A DNA stretch of 64,000 nt from Desulforamulus aeronauticus DSM 10349. GTDB taxonomy: Bacteria; Bacillota; Desulfotomaculia; Desulfotomaculales; Desulfotomaculaceae. The stretch spans positions 1 through 64,000 of the forward strand of contig NZ_FRAR01000016.1 in assembly GCF_900142375.1 (NCBI RefSeq), given 5' to 3'. The position numbers and the translations under genes are program-made. This document shows positions 1-10,893 of the stretch, in pieces (positions within the stretch are counted from its first letter, which is position 1; each line of letters begins with the position of its first letter). The notes beneath the pieces were generated by a model, which saw only the letters and a program-made list of their open reading frames with translations, was not told where the DNA came from and did no database searches.

Positions 1-215
1 TTTATATAACGCTTGACGAGGATTCATTGTGGTCGTCTTAGTTTCAGCTTCCGCTGACTTTTGACTTGACCTTATGCATCCATCATCTTCTGTTTAGTTT
101 TCAAAGACCATTTTGCTTTGTCCGACCTCGCGACCGGAATCTTATCTTACCATCTCTCTTACTTTCTTGCAAGTAAAAGTTTTGGTAACTTGCCCAACAT
201 TGTGTGTCCGTGACA
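1..215 (-). other. rRNA operon leader (5' external spacer), structural genes outside window
   Basis: Read on the minus strand this stretch contains TCTTTGAAAACTAAACAG (about 86-103), a typical Firmicutes segment just upstream of 16S rRNA, and it lies downstream of gyrA, where many Firmicutes carry an rRNA operon. No 16S sequence is present, so the gene would begin just left of position 1. Assignment rests on recognising the leader and on context. Confidence 0.6.
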
Positions 216-222
216 CTTTTTT

Positions 223-251
223 ATAATATCACTGTTTTATTTTTGGGTCAA
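223..251 (-). promoter_or_regulatory. Putative rRNA operon promoter
   Basis: On the minus strand TTGACC (251-246) is followed after exactly 17 bases by TATTAT (228-223), a good SigA-type promoter pointing into the rRNA leader. It sits between the gyrA terminator and the leader, which supports a separate rrn promoter. Confidence 0.55.
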
Positions 252-388
252 TTATTAATTTCATCTTTTATCATAATCTGAAATCATGAAGGCCCCAAAA
301 ATTAACACACGTTAATAGGCGAAAATTAATATATCATGACAAAATATAGTTTGTCAATGACTTTTAATTTAAAAACTTTCTTCATGAT

Positions 389-436
389 AAACTACACCCC
401 AATCGTTAGTTATGTCTAACAATTGGGGTGTAGTTT
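389..436 (-). terminator. Hairpin after gyrA
   Basis: A 15-bp perfect inverted repeat (AAACTACACCCCAAT and its complement) about 25 bases beyond the gyrA stop. There is no immediate long T-run, so termination is likely but not classical. Confidence 0.6.
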
Positions 437-460
437 ATTTAAAGCAGCTTATAATAATTC

Positions 461-2914
461 TTATTTAATTTCATCACTTTCTGCATTCTCTTCATTGACA
501 ACTCGGGCAATTGCTACGATATGATCATTCTCCGCAGTTCTCATCAGGGTCACCCCTTGGGTATTACGCCCTACGGTAGAAACCTCTTTGGCCTGTAATC
601 TAATCATAATTCCTTCAGCACTAATCATCATAACTTCGTCCTCTTCATCAACCACCAAGGCACCCACCACAACGCCATTTCGTTTGGTGGTCTTGATATT
701 GATAATGCCTTTTCCGCCACGGGTTTGCGTACGATATTCGGCTAATGAAGTACGTTTTCCATAACCATTGGCGGTGACTGTAAGCAATTCTGCGCCTTCT
801 CTTGCTACATCCATATTAACGACTACATCATGATTATTTAGTGATATACCTTTTACACCTCTGGTTCCTCTACCCATGGGACGAACATCCTTTTCGGAGA
901 AACGAATGGCAATACCTTCACGGGTACCTAGGATAATTTCTTCTTTACCCCGGGTTAGTTCCACAGCTACTAATTTATCATCTTCGTCCAGGTTTATGGC
1001 GATTAATCCATCCCTACGAGAAGAATTATACTCAATTAAGGGAGTCTTTTTAACAATACCTTTTTTAGTAGCCATGAATAAAAAGATATCTTCTTCAAAT
1101 TCTTTTACTGGAATAACCGTTGTGACAAATTCATCATTATCTAAGTTTAGTATGTTTACAATGGGGGTTCCTTTAGCAGTTCTGCTTGCCTCGGGAACTT
1201 CATGTACTTTTAGCCGGTACACCTTACCTTTGTTGGTGAAAAACATCAGATAATGATGTGTAGTTGCTACAAATAGATGCCGTACGAAATCTTCTTCTTT
1301 GGTACCCATTGCTGTTATTCCTTTACCACCACGGCGCTGGCTACGATAAGTATCTAAAAGGATGCGCTTGATATAACCCTGGTTAGTAATGGTAACAACC
1401 ATATCTTCCTGTTCGATAAGGTCTTCTATATCAAAACCACCGACAGCTTCATTACTGATGACCGTGCGACGGGCATCAGCAAATTTTCTCTTCACTTCAT
1501 TCAATTCATCGCGAATGATGCCAAGTACCTTTTGCTCATCCGCTAATACTGAACGTAAATAATCGATTTTTTCCAGCAGTTCTTTGTATTCCTTTTCTAA
1601 TTTCTCTACTTCCAAAGCAGTCAGGCTACGCAGGCGCATTTCTACAATGGCCTCGGCCTGGGTTATTGATAAATTGAATTTTTCTACCAGGCCTTTTTTG
1701 GCCTCATCTGTATTTTTAGACTCCCGGATTGTTTTAATAACTTCATCCAGATTGGCTAGGGCAATGCGTAAACCCTCCACAATGTGTGCCCTTGCTTCGG
1801 CCTTTTTTAATTCATATCTTGTCTTGCGGGTAATAACATCCTTCTGATGCTCAAGATAATAAAAAATTACTTGTGCCAAATTTAATACCTTAGGTTGTCC
1901 ATCTACCAAGGCAAGCATAATAATACCAAAGCTTTCCTGCATCTGGGTATGTTTATATAACAGGTTAAGTACTACGTTGGGATTAGTATCTCTTTTTAAC
2001 TCAATAACGATCCGCATACCCCTGCGGTCAGATTCATCCCTAAGATCAGTAATACCTTCAATTTTTTTATCCTTAACCAGTTCAGCAATTTTTTCAATTA
2101 ACCTAGCCTTATTAACCTGGTAGGGAATCTCATTAACGATAATAACCGGTTTACCATTGCTTTTTGTCTCTATAGTGGATTGGGCACGCATCTTAACACT
2201 ACCACGACCGGTACGATAAGCCTGGCGGATACCTTCTTTCCCCATGATGATAGCAGCACTTGGAAAATCCGGCCCTTTAATGACTTTCATTAAGTCATCT
2301 GGAGTAGCATTGGGGTTCTCAATCATCATTTGCACACCATCAATAACTTCTCCCAGGTTGTGTGGAGGAATGTTGGTGGCCATACCAACCGCAATACCTG
2401 ACGAGCCATTTACTAGCAAGTTCGGAATTTTAGCGGGTAAAATAGTTGGTTCTTCGGTACGATTATCATAGTTAGGTATAAAATTCACGGTCTCTTTTTC
2501 GATATCTGCCAACATTTCCAAAGTGATTTTGGCCATACGGGCTTCTGTATATCGCATAGCTGCCGGAGAATCACCGTCAATAGAACCAAAGTTACCATGA
2601 CCTTGAATTAACGGATAACGACTGGAAAAATCCTGAGCTAAACGCACCATAGCATCGTAAATGGATGCATCACCATGGGGGTGAAAGTCTTGCATTACCT
2701 TACCAACAATACCGGCACTTTTACGATAAGGTTTATCCGGTGTTAAACCTAGTTCATGGATAGAGTAAAGGATCCTTCTATGTACAGGTTTTAGGCCGTC
2801 CCGTACATCTGGCAAAGCTCTGCCAACAATTACACTCATGGCATAATCTAGGTAGGAGTTACGCATTTCGTTATTAATGTCTAATGGAATAACCTTACCA
2901 ATTTGGGAAGTCAT
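461..2914 (-). CDS. gyrA: DNA gyrase subunit A
   Basis: Breakage-reunion subunit of the type II topoisomerase that introduces negative supercoils, working as A2B2 with GyrB. The 817-residue protein has the N-terminal winged-helix/tower core with catalytic Tyr122 in AAMRYTEARM, the QRDR around HPHGDASIYD, and a C-terminal beta-pinwheel with the GyrA box QRRGGKG (near residue 530). The ATG is preceded by GGAGGT at 8-base spacing. Position 83 is Ala rather than the Ser that often occurs there (same numbering as E. coli); Asp87 is kept. It follows gyrB on the same strand, separated by 319 bases holding a gyrB terminator. Confidence 0.98.
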   Translation of the reverse strand: MTSQIGKVIPLDINNEMRNSYLDYAMSVIVGRALPDVRDGLKPVHRRILYSIHELGLTPDKPYRKSAGIVGKVMQDFHPHGDASIYDAMVRLAQDFSSRYPLIQGHGNFGSIDGDSPAAMRYTEARMAKITLEMLADIEKETVNFIPNYDNRTEEPTILPAKIPNLLVNGSSGIAVGMATNIPPHNLGEVIDGVQMMIENPNATPDDLMKVIKGPDFPSAAIIMGKEGIRQAYRTGRGSVKMRAQSTIETKSNGKPVIIVNEIPYQVNKARLIEKIAELVKDKKIEGITDLRDESDRRGMRIVIELKRDTNPNVVLNLLYKHTQMQESFGIIMLALVDGQPKVLNLAQVIFYYLEHQKDVITRKTRYELKKAEARAHIVEGLRIALANLDEVIKTIRESKNTDEAKKGLVEKFNLSITQAEAIVEMRLRSLTALEVEKLEKEYKELLEKIDYLRSVLADEQKVLGIIRDELNEVKRKFADARRTVISNEAVGGFDIEDLIEQEDMVVTITNQGYIKRILLDTYRSQRRGGKGITAMGTKEEDFVRHLFVATTHHYLMFFTNKGKVYRLKVHEVPEASRTAKGTPIVNILNLDNDEFVTTVIPVKEFEEDIFLFMATKKGIVKKTPLIEYNSSRRDGLIAINLDEDDKLVAVELTRGKEEIILGTREGIAIRFSEKDVRPMGRGTRGVKGISLNNHDVVVNMDVAREGAELLTVTANGYGKRTSLAEYRTQTRGGKGIINIKTTKRNGVVVGALVVDEEDEVMMISAEGIMIRLQAKEVSTVGRNTQGVTLMRTAENDHIVAIARVVNEENAESDEIK

Positions 2915-3005
2915 ATATGAATACCTCCGGTTAAATAATTAAACATTGAGAGAACAGAAAGGGATATCTTGGATTATCTGCTTACTTGGTTATGATCTTT
3001 AATGA

Positions 3006-3046
3006 CTTATAGGGTATGCCAAGTCGTAGACGTACCCTATAAAAAA
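3006..3046 (-). repeat. Partial copy of dispersed hairpin element
   Basis: Read on the minus strand it contains GTCTACGACTTGGC flanked by an inverted repeat TATAGGGTA...TACCCTATA. The core resembles the GTCTAAAGACTTGGC block of the fuller copies at 12.2, 16.9 and 19.5 kb. It lies in the gyrB-gyrA gap. Degenerate, so tentative. Confidence 0.4.
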
Positions 3047-3163
3047 TTTTCCCGCTTATTTTAATTAGTTTGTTATTATATTACAAGTTTTGCCAAATTG
3101 ATTATAACAAAATCATTCATAATTCGCAAATTTTTGCTTTTTAGCATAGTTTTGTTAAGCATA

Positions 3164-3193
3164 CAAAGACCGGAGATATTGCTCCGGTCTTTG
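3164..3193 (-). terminator. Hairpin after gyrB
   Basis: An 11-bp perfect inverted repeat CAAAGACCGGA/TCCGGTCTTTG, 40 bases past the gyrB stop. No strong T-run follows on the minus strand. Confidence 0.6.
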
Positions 3194-3233
3194 CTGCACT
3201 ATCACAGAATGCCTTATTTTACAGGACCATATG

Positions 3234-5225
<1,992 letters not shown>

Positions 5226-5249
5226 TTATCAGCGAAACTACAAAAGAAA

Positions 5250-5285
5250 AGGGAGTGTCGCAGAACCATTTTTTGCGCACTCCCT
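5250..5285 (-). terminator. Terminator of the dnaA-side operon after remB
   Basis: On the minus strand AGGGAGTG...CACTCCCT forms the base of a hairpin with further pairing (TGCG/CGCA) inside, followed by TTTCTTTT. Intrinsic terminator between remB and gyrB. Confidence 0.7.
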
Positions 5286-5331
5286 GGCATAGGCGGAAAA
5301 ATAGCAACCTCGGTTCATTGTGCAACAGCCA

Positions 5332-5592
5332 CTACTCGTCCTCTTGGTTTTCCAAAATGTTATCAGACCGCTTTTTTAGAGTGGTGCAGGAAATAGGGGA
5401 AATAAAAATTTCCTTTGAGGTAATTACAAAGGATTTTTCTTTATCCTGGTTAGAAATTGGTTGGATAAATCCCTCATCCTTAGCAATATCAACAAATTCC
5501 TTAGTAATAGCAGAGTTTTTTGTTCGGCAATCTAAAATGGCTATAATGTCTTTTTTTAGTACAACGACATCCCCACCTAAATGTAAAAACAC
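5332..5592 (-). CDS. remB: RemB/YaaB-type extracellular matrix regulator (DUF370)
   Basis: 86-residue protein starting MFLHLGGDVVVLKKDIIAI, the typical beginning of the DUF370 family; in Bacillus subtilis RemB (YaaB) is encoded between recF and gyrB and RemA-type proteins activate matrix genes. Synteny here is the same. The GTG start at 5592 overlaps the recF stop (TAGTG) and is preceded by GGAGGAG, which implies translational coupling. The C-terminal third (ISNQDKEKSFVITSKEIFISPISCTTL) matches the family's usual pattern of inserting a strand-forming segment. Confidence 0.8.
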   Translation of the reverse strand: MFLHLGGDVVVLKKDIIAILDCRTKNSAITKEFVDIAKDEGFIQPISNQDKEKSFVITSKEIFISPISCTTLKKRSDNILENQEDE

Positions 5593-6710
5593 TAAAGCTC
5601 CTCCTTTGCAGTAAGATTACCAGCATTGACTTGCCAAAGTAACCCAGCACCTTTGATAGTATTTTCAATTCCTCCGGTAAAACTGGTGGTAATAAAGGTC
5701 TGTACTTTGTTAATTTTGTCTAGCAACATAGATTGTCTGCTATGATCCAGCTCAAACAGAACATCATCTAGCAGTAAAATAGGGTAATCTCCAAATTCCC
5801 GGTACCACAGTTCTAATTGGGATAGTTTTAAGGACAGAGTTACCGTTCGCTGCTGTCCCTGGGAACCAAAGGATCTTGCTTCAATACCGTTGAGGGATAG
5901 AGATAAATCATCCCTATGGGGACCCAGCATAGTTTGGCATCTTTGTATTTCCGTGGGTCTCATTTTTTGACCTGTTTTAAAAAAAATTTGATAGATTTGT
6001 TCTTCTGTTAAACCGGGTTCCAAAGCCAATGAAGACAAATATTTTGCCTGTAATTCCTCGGCTCCTTCGGTAATTTTATGATGAATACTACGGGCAATAG
6101 GAATGAGTTTTTTAAGTATCTGTAGTCTAAGATAAATAACCCTGGCACCATGTCGGTATAATTGTTCATCCCAAACTTCCAGCATATCCTGGGTCTGGGA
6201 TGTTCGCTTATCCCTGATCTCTTTTAGCAAAGTGTTTCTCTGCGTTAAAACCCTGGCATATTGACGCCATGTTTTACTATATCCAGGATTAAGAGAACCT
6301 ACATCGTTATCTAAAAATTTTCTTCTTTCCTGTGGGGATCCTTTGACCAGATACAAATCCTCAGGGCAAAATAAGACAACACCAAAGTGATCCAACTCTG
6401 CTCTAGGTGTATCTATGCCGTTTATTATGAGTTTTTTGTTATTTTCCTTTATTTTCCATTTAATATCTACATTTCTGGAATTGAGCAATACACCAGTACG
6501 AATGGTAGTGGTGTCATTTTGCCAATGAATAATGTCTTTATCCCTTTCTGCCCGAAAGGAACGGCCACGAAAGGTATAATAAATCGATTCCAATAAATTC
6601 GTTTTTCCCTGGGCATTGGAGCCAGTGATAATGTTAATGGCCTGATGGGGTTGAAATGACTCCTCTTGGTAGTTACGAAAATTTTTTAGAGTAACATTTA
6701 TGACCCGCAA
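5592..6710 (-). CDS. recF: DNA replication/repair protein RecF
   Basis: SMC-like ATPase that helps load RecA at single-strand gaps. 372 residues, usual family length. Walker A ITGSNAQGKTNLLES (near 28-42), ABC signature segment SFGSQGQQRTVTLSLKL and Walker B YPILLLDDVLFELD are visible. The TTG start at 6710 has GAGGGTG five bases upstream. Part of the dnaA-dnaN-S4-recF-remB row. Between it and the S4 gene lies a copy of the dispersed hairpin element. Confidence 0.96.
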   Translation of the reverse strand: MRVINVTLKNFRNYQEESFQPHQAINIITGSNAQGKTNLLESIYYTFRGRSFRAERDKDIIHWQNDTTTIRTGVLLNSRNVDIKWKIKENNKKLIINGIDTPRAELDHFGVVLFCPEDLYLVKGSPQERRKFLDNDVGSLNPGYSKTWRQYARVLTQRNTLLKEIRDKRTSQTQDMLEVWDEQLYRHGARVIYLRLQILKKLIPIARSIHHKITEGAEELQAKYLSSLALEPGLTEEQIYQIFFKTGQKMRPTEIQRCQTMLGPHRDDLSLSLNGIEARSFGSQGQQRTVTLSLKLSQLELWYREFGDYPILLLDDVLFELDHSRQSMLLDKINKVQTFITTSFTGGIENTIKGAGLLWQVNAGNLTAKEEL

Positions 6711-6730
6711 AATTTCACCCTCATATCACA

Positions 6731-6796
6731 ACTTAGAAGAACTTGGCTTAGTTTGCCCTTAGGTATGTTAGAAAGTTTTATACTTCCTGACATACC
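6731..6796 (-). repeat. Dispersed two-hairpin element, shortened copy
   Basis: On the minus strand: hairpin GGTATGT...ACATACC with AAGTATAAAACTT at its tip, then TAAGGGCAAACTAAG and CCAAGTT. It matches the 5' part and the extreme 3' part of the copies at 12.2, 16.9 and 19.5 kb, with the middle missing. The left arm contains the last codons and the stop of the S4-domain gene. Confidence 0.65.
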
Positions 6797-7014
6797 AAAA
6801 AACTGCCGGCACCTTCTACTTCTACCAGATCGTTATCCTTTAACATTTTACCCCGCCTAGTCTCGACCACATGATTTACTTTGACCATACCGGACTGAAT
6901 CATCATTTTGCTCTGACCACCACTACCAGAAACATTAGCCCATTTGAGAAATTGATCTAGGCGAATCTCACTTTGCACTTTTACCCTAAAGGGCACACGA
7001 ATTTTTTCTGTCAA
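6778..7014 (-). CDS. yaaA: S4-domain RNA-binding protein (YaaA/RlbA-like)
   Basis: 78-residue protein with an S4 fold signature (IRLDQFLKWANVSGSGGQSKMMIQSGMVKVNHVVETRRGKML). In Bacillus the same gene sits between dnaN and recF; related proteins act in ribosome assembly. TTG start at 7014 with GGAGAGG five bases upstream, 12 bases after the dnaN stop. The stop codon lies inside a copy of the dispersed hairpin element, so the last few residues may derive from it. Confidence 0.85.
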   Translation of the reverse strand: MTEKIRVPFRVKVQSEIRLDQFLKWANVSGSGGQSKMMIQSGMVKVNHVVETRRGKMLKDNDLVEVEGAGSFLVCQEV

Positions 7015-7026
7015 TGGAACCTCTCC

Positions 7027-8124
7027 TTAGATTGTGCGTACCGGTAAGACCAGGGATAAATAATCGTCTCCTTCCACTGGACGTAAGATACCAGGGCTTA
7101 GGGGACCTGAAAGGTCTAAGTAGATATCATCACTGCCAATGGCTCGTAAGGCATCGATTAGGTAAAGAGCATTAAAGGCAATTTGCATGGTATCTCCCTG
7201 TAAGTAAACTGCCACTTCCTCGTGAATTCTGCCCACTTCCGTGTTGGCAGTAATAATAATTTTTTCTTCTTCTATGCTGAGGCGAATAATTTGCGTGCCA
7301 ACCCTAGCCAGTAAGGAGGCCCTCTCTACCGCTTCTAATAACTCTTTTGTTTTTAAGCGGATGCGTGTTTTATAACCTTGGGGAACCACTTGACGGTAGT
7401 TAGGGAATTGACCGTCAATTAGACGAGAAATAAATAGTGTGTCTTCCATACCAAAAATAATCTGGTTATCACCTATGGAGATGGTTACATTTTTGTCTGC
7501 AGCGCCAATAACCCTGGCTAACTCATTTAAAGTTTTGCCAGGAATGATTACATTTGTCTCCTGTAATTCTGATGAGGCATTAATTTCTTTTAAAGCTAGC
7601 CTATGGGTATCGGTGGCTACTAATTTTATTGTGCCCTCTGCAGCTTCCAGTAAAACACCTGTAAAGACAGGACGATTTTCGTCTGGCGATGTTGCAAAAA
7701 GAATTTGGCGTAGATGCTCTTTTAAATCCTCTTCAGCAATGATGATGGAATTTTTACCTTGAGGATTTGGGAAACCAGGAAACTCCTCTGCACTAAATCC
7801 ATTAATGGTAATTTCGGATTGACCGTAGCGAATAACAACATTAACCCCTTCCTGAGTTTCAATTTGGATCGGGGTGTCAGGTAAACGCCGGACAATTTCA
7901 CCTAGATATTTAGCCGGTAAAACGATAGAGCCTTCTTCTTGCACAGTGCAAGGAATAATACATTGAATACCCATTTCCAGATCAGTACCCTTTAATTCCA
8001 GTTGGTTGTTAGTAGCCGTCAATAAAATACCAGAAAGAATGGGTAAGGGGTTTTTGGTTGATACGGCCCGTTGAGAAGTGCTAACCCCCTGGATTAAGTT
8101 CTGACGGGTACAGATTATTTTCAT
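7027..8124 (-). CDS. dnaN: DNA polymerase III beta subunit (sliding clamp)
   Basis: 365-residue ring-forming clamp that tethers the replicative polymerase to DNA. Three clamp domains are recognisable, with N-terminal MKIICTRQNLIQGVSTSQRAVSTKNPLPILSGILL and the usual C-terminal LPVRTI. ATG start with GGGGGAC six bases upstream. Downstream of dnaA across the second half of oriC. Confidence 0.98.
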   Translation of the reverse strand: MKIICTRQNLIQGVSTSQRAVSTKNPLPILSGILLTATNNQLELKGTDLEMGIQCIIPCTVQEEGSIVLPAKYLGEIVRRLPDTPIQIETQEGVNVVIRYGQSEITINGFSAEEFPGFPNPQGKNSIIIAEEDLKEHLRQILFATSPDENRPVFTGVLLEAAEGTIKLVATDTHRLALKEINASSELQETNVIIPGKTLNELARVIGAADKNVTISIGDNQIIFGMEDTLFISRLIDGQFPNYRQVVPQGYKTRIRLKTKELLEAVERASLLARVGTQIIRLSIEEEKIIITANTEVGRIHEEVAVYLQGDTMQIAFNALYLIDALRAIGSDDIYLDLSGPLSPGILRPVEGDDYLSLVLPVRTI

Positions 8125-8224
8125 AGTCGTCCCCCGTTATAAGTTTATTTTTATTTAATAGATTTTTGGACTAGTAGTAGTAATAAGGGCTGTTAATTTG
8201 TTAAGAACACTGAGAGCGTAGGTG

Positions 8225-8353
8225 GTTATTGAAAAAATAGCTTTTTTATACTGTGGAAAAGAATTAGAAAGATTGTCCACAACTTTAAAACAAAAATAGC
8301 TCATAAATTCATTAATCCACATTGTTAACAAAAATGTCCACCAGTTATTCACA
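8225..8353. other. oriC, dnaA-dnaN intergenic part
   Basis: DnaA-box-like 9-mers: TTGTCCACA (8273-8281), TTATTCACA (8345-8353), TAATCCACA (8313-8321) and, on the minus strand, TTTTCCACA (8260-8252), in an AT-rich stretch. In Bacillus the matching gap holds the unwinding element of a bipartite origin. Location by analogy, boxes seen directly. Confidence 0.65.
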
Positions 8354-9682
8354 TTATTCACTGATACGTTTTCTTAATTCCTTAATGGTTTCCTGAAGCA
8401 CAGGATCCATTGGCAAATCCGATATAATTTTATCGCACGCATGTAGTACTGTAGTGTGATCACGCCCACCAAAGGCATCACCAATCTTTGGTAGCGATAA
8501 GTCTGTTAATTCCCGAGTCAGATACATGGCTACTTGTCTTGGAAAGGAAACAGACCGGGTTCTTTTTTTATTTTTAAGATCATCAATACGTAGGCCATAA
8601 AAATCTGCTACTGTTTGCATAATAAGTGGAGTTGTAATAATTTTAGGCTTACTGGGAGAAATAACATCTTTCAGTACTTCTGTTGCCAATTGAGGGGTAG
8701 CTTCCTTTTTCTCTAAAGAAGAAAATGCATTAACCCGAATTAAGGCCCCTTCCAGCTCCCGAATATTAGAGTGTATTTTGTCTGCAATGTAAGCAATGGT
8801 CTCATCCGGAATACTATTAATATTCTCCAGCTGAGCCTTTTTTCTTAAAATAGCAACTCTGGTTTCGTAGTCAGGAGACTGGATATCTGTAATCAAGCCC
8901 CATTCAAAACGGGACCGCAGCCTGTCCTCCAGGGTGGCAATTTCTTTTGGTGGTCGATCACTGGAAATAATAATTTGCTTATTGGCTTCGTGAAGGGTAT
9001 TGAAAGTATGGAAAAATTCTTCCTGTGTACGTTCCTTCTTTTCTAAGAACTGAATATCATCAATCAAAAGAATATCCATACTTCTATATTTATTACGAAA
9101 CGCTACAGTTTGATCGTCACGAATGGAGTTAATTAGTTCATTAGTAAATTTTTCCGATGTAACATAAGCAACCTTTTGGCGCGGGTTGTTTTCTAATATA
9201 TAGTGGCCAATGGCGTGCATTAGGTGAGTTTTACCCAGTCCTACACCACCATAAATAAACAATGGGTTATAGGCCTTAGCAGGTGATTCAGCAACTGCCA
9301 GTGAGGCGGCATGGGCAAAACGGTTACTATTGCCAATTACAAAGGTATCAAAGGTGTATCTTGGGTTGAGAATATTAGTATAGTGTTCGTCTGTAGTCTT
9401 TTCCTTTGGTTTACTAGGCTGATCTAGTTCTTGACCAGCTAAAATAAATTGTAGAGAGACTTCCTGATGCATAATCGCTTCGAAGGATTGCTTAATAATA
9501 GGGGCATAGCGATCAGCCAGCCAGCTTTTTGAAAAGTGGTCGGGTACCTCCATAATAATGTTGTTGTCATAGAAAGCCACTGGCTTACATTTGGTGAGCC
9601 AAGTTTCAAAGGAGTGCTTATTAAGTTGTTTTTCTAAGCGCAATAAAACCTGTTCCCACCTGCTTTGTATATCGTTTACCAT
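8354..9682 (-). CDS. dnaA: Chromosomal replication initiator DnaA
   Basis: AAA+ initiator that binds DnaA boxes and melts oriC. About 442 residues: domain I ([21 protein letters not shown]), variable domain II, AAA+ domain III with Walker [18 protein letters not shown] and Walker [26 protein letters not shown], and domain IV with the DnaA signature [16 protein letters not shown]. The start at 9682 (MVNDIQ) is chosen over the ATG at 9736 because AGGGGG lies just upstream and it fits the family. A terminator-like hairpin sits in its leader. Confidence 0.97.
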   Translation of the reverse strand: MVNDIQSRWEQVLLRLEKQLNKHSFETWLTKCKPVAFYDNNIIMEVPDHFSKSWLADRYAPIIKQSFEAIMHQEVSLQFILAGQELDQPSKPKEKTTDEHYTNILNPRYTFDTFVIGNSNRFAHAASLAVAESPAKAYNPLFIYGGVGLGKTHLMHAIGHYILENNPRQKVAYVTSEKFTNELINSIRDDQTVAFRNKYRSMDILLIDDIQFLEKKERTQEEFFHTFNTLHEANKQIIISSDRPPKEIATLEDRLRSRFEWGLITDIQSPDYETRVAILRKKAQLENINSIPDETIAYIADKIHSNIRELEGALIRVNAFSSLEKKEATPQLATEVLKDVISPSKPKIITTPLIMQTVADFYGLRIDDLKNKKRTRSVSFPRQVAMYLTRELTDLSLPKIGDAFGGRDHTTVLHACDKIISDLPMDPVLQETIKELRKRISE

Positions 9683-9752
9683 GAAATAAAAAGACCCCCT
9701 GAAATTCTTAAGAAAAGTACCTTTATTTATAATCACTTTTATAATAAAAGTG

Positions 9753-9779
9753 AAAAAAAACCCTTAGAAGTAGTAAGGG
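9753..9779 (-). terminator. Terminator-like hairpin in the dnaA leader
   Basis: On the minus strand CCCTTA-CTACTTC-TAAGGG is followed directly by eight T residues. It lies about 70 bases before the dnaA start and downstream of the oriC boxes, so it could attenuate dnaA transcription or end an origin transcript. Confidence 0.5.
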
Positions 9780-9824
9780 AATAAGTGCCATCCTACGATG
9801 TCAGACTTTATAGTATTAACAGAG

Positions 9825-9945
9825 TTGTTCACAGTTTTATCCACAACCTGTGTAAAAGATGGATAAACTAAAATTATCCACAGGCGTACATCAATAATAC
9901 CAAAACTACCAAGGCTTATCAACAAATAAATAGATATTCACATTT
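9825..9945. other. oriC: oriC, dnaA-upstream DnaA-box cluster
   Basis: Two perfect TTATCCACA boxes (9837-9845, 9874-9882) plus near matches TTGTTCACA (9825-9833), TTATCAACA (9916-9924) and a reverse TTTATCCATC (9868-9859). They lie in the divergent gap between dnaA and rpmH, where strand polarity of the genes also switches. Together with the dnaA-dnaN cluster this defines a bipartite origin. Confidence 0.85.
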
Positions 9946-10087
9946 GGTATGGATATCTAAAACCCCTAAAAATTTCAAAAATACTAGCATCTTGACGAAG
10001 AGCCGTTATTTGCATATAATTTTCAGTGACTGTCTTGTATTTCCAACTGTTTGAATATACATAAATTCGTTGAAGGAGGTGTACTAG

Positions 10088-10222
10088 TTGAAGCGCACAT
10101 ATCAGCCTAAAAAACGCCGTCATCAGAAAGTGCATGGATTTTTGAAGCGCATGTCCACAAAGTCTGGCCAAAACGTACTCAAGAGAAGACGCTTAAAAGG
10201 TAGAAAACGTTTGTCAGCATAA
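10088..10222 (+). CDS. rpmH: 50S ribosomal protein L34
   Basis: 44-residue very basic protein [22 protein letters not shown]...GRKRLSA, the classical L34 pattern. TTG start preceded by GGAGG at about 8 bases. First gene rightwards of oriC, as in most bacteria, followed by rnpA. Confidence 0.97.
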   Translation: MKRTYQPKKRRHQKVHGFLKRMSTKSGQNVLKRRRLKGRKRLSA

Positions 10223-10246
10223 GGCCGCTTCGTGGTGGCCTTTTCC
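10221..10246 (+). terminator. Hairpin after rpmH
   Basis: AAGGCC...GGCCTT with a TTCG segment in the loop, followed by TTTT. It overlaps the end of the stop codon and may lower read-through from rpmH into rnpA. Confidence 0.6.
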
Positions 10247-10314
10247 TAATTTGTATATACTTTTTGTTTGTTGGATAAAATATCCATTAAAAAATCTATT
10301 TTGGAAGTTACTTT

Positions 10315-10644
10315 ATGTCGAAATTTGTTTCTTTAAAAAAGAATTCCGATTTTAAAAGTGTATACAGTAAGGGTGTTTCCGCAGCAAACCGTTACTTGGT
10401 ATTGTATAAATTACCTAGTAGGGGAATGGAAAGAAGATTTGGTTTTTCCATTAGTAAAAAGGTTGGTAAGGCAGTCTGCCGCAATCGCCTGCGTCGCATA
10501 TTAAAGGAAATTTGTCGTTTAAATTTGGCGCGTTTTTCTGATAGATGCGATTATGTCTTTATTGTTCGCCAGGCCGCTGCAGACCAAAATTACCACCAGA
10601 TGGAAAAGCAAGTTTGGCATGTGCTGGGTAAATTAAGTAAATAG
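10315..10644 (+). CDS. rnpA: Ribonuclease P protein component
   Basis: 109-residue basic protein that assists the RNase P RNA in 5' maturation of tRNA. It shows the family RNR motif region GKAVCRNRLRRILKEICR (residues about 51-68) and the N-terminal KKNSDFKSVYSKGVS. ATG start at 10315. Conserved rpmH-rnpA-yidD-yidC-jag order. Confidence 0.96.
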   Translation: MSKFVSLKKNSDFKSVYSKGVSAANRYLVLYKLPSRGMERRFGFSISKKVGKAVCRNRLRRILKEICRLNLARFSDRCDYVFIVRQAAADQNYHQMEKQVWHVLGKLSK

Positions 10645-10655
10645 GAGTGGGATGA

Positions 10656-10862
10656 ATGCGGCAGGTTGTTCTGTTTGGCCTCTTCTTTTATCAAAGATTT
10701 ATTTCTCCTCTCAAGCCACCTACTTGCCGATTTTATCCTACTTGCTCCCAATATTCTATACAAGCTGTTGAAAAATACGGTGTGGTAAAGGGATTGTGGT
10801 TAACTGTTAAGAGGTTAGCTAAATGTCATCCTTTCCATCCGGGAGGATACGACCCAGTATAA
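10656..10862 (+). CDS. yidD: Membrane protein insertion efficiency factor YidD
   Basis: 68 residues with the YidD hallmark [32 protein letters not shown] and C-terminal [13 protein letters not shown]. Small membrane-associated protein that aids YidC/Sec insertion. Begins 11 bases after rnpA; ATG with GGAGTGGG upstream. Confidence 0.95.
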   Translation: MRQVVLFGLFFYQRFISPLKPPTCRFYPTCSQYSIQAVEKYGVVKGLWLTVKRLAKCHPFHPGGYDPV

Positions 10863-10893
10863 TGTGGATGGACCTTTAAGGGAGGTTACTTAT

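Noticed and set aside
8155-8361. 68-residue minus-strand frame between dnaN and dnaA
   Set aside because: It lies across DnaA boxes and AT-rich origin DNA and has no recognisable protein character.
9938-10171. 77-residue frame antisense to rpmH
   Set aside because: Overlaps the certain L34 gene on the other strand.
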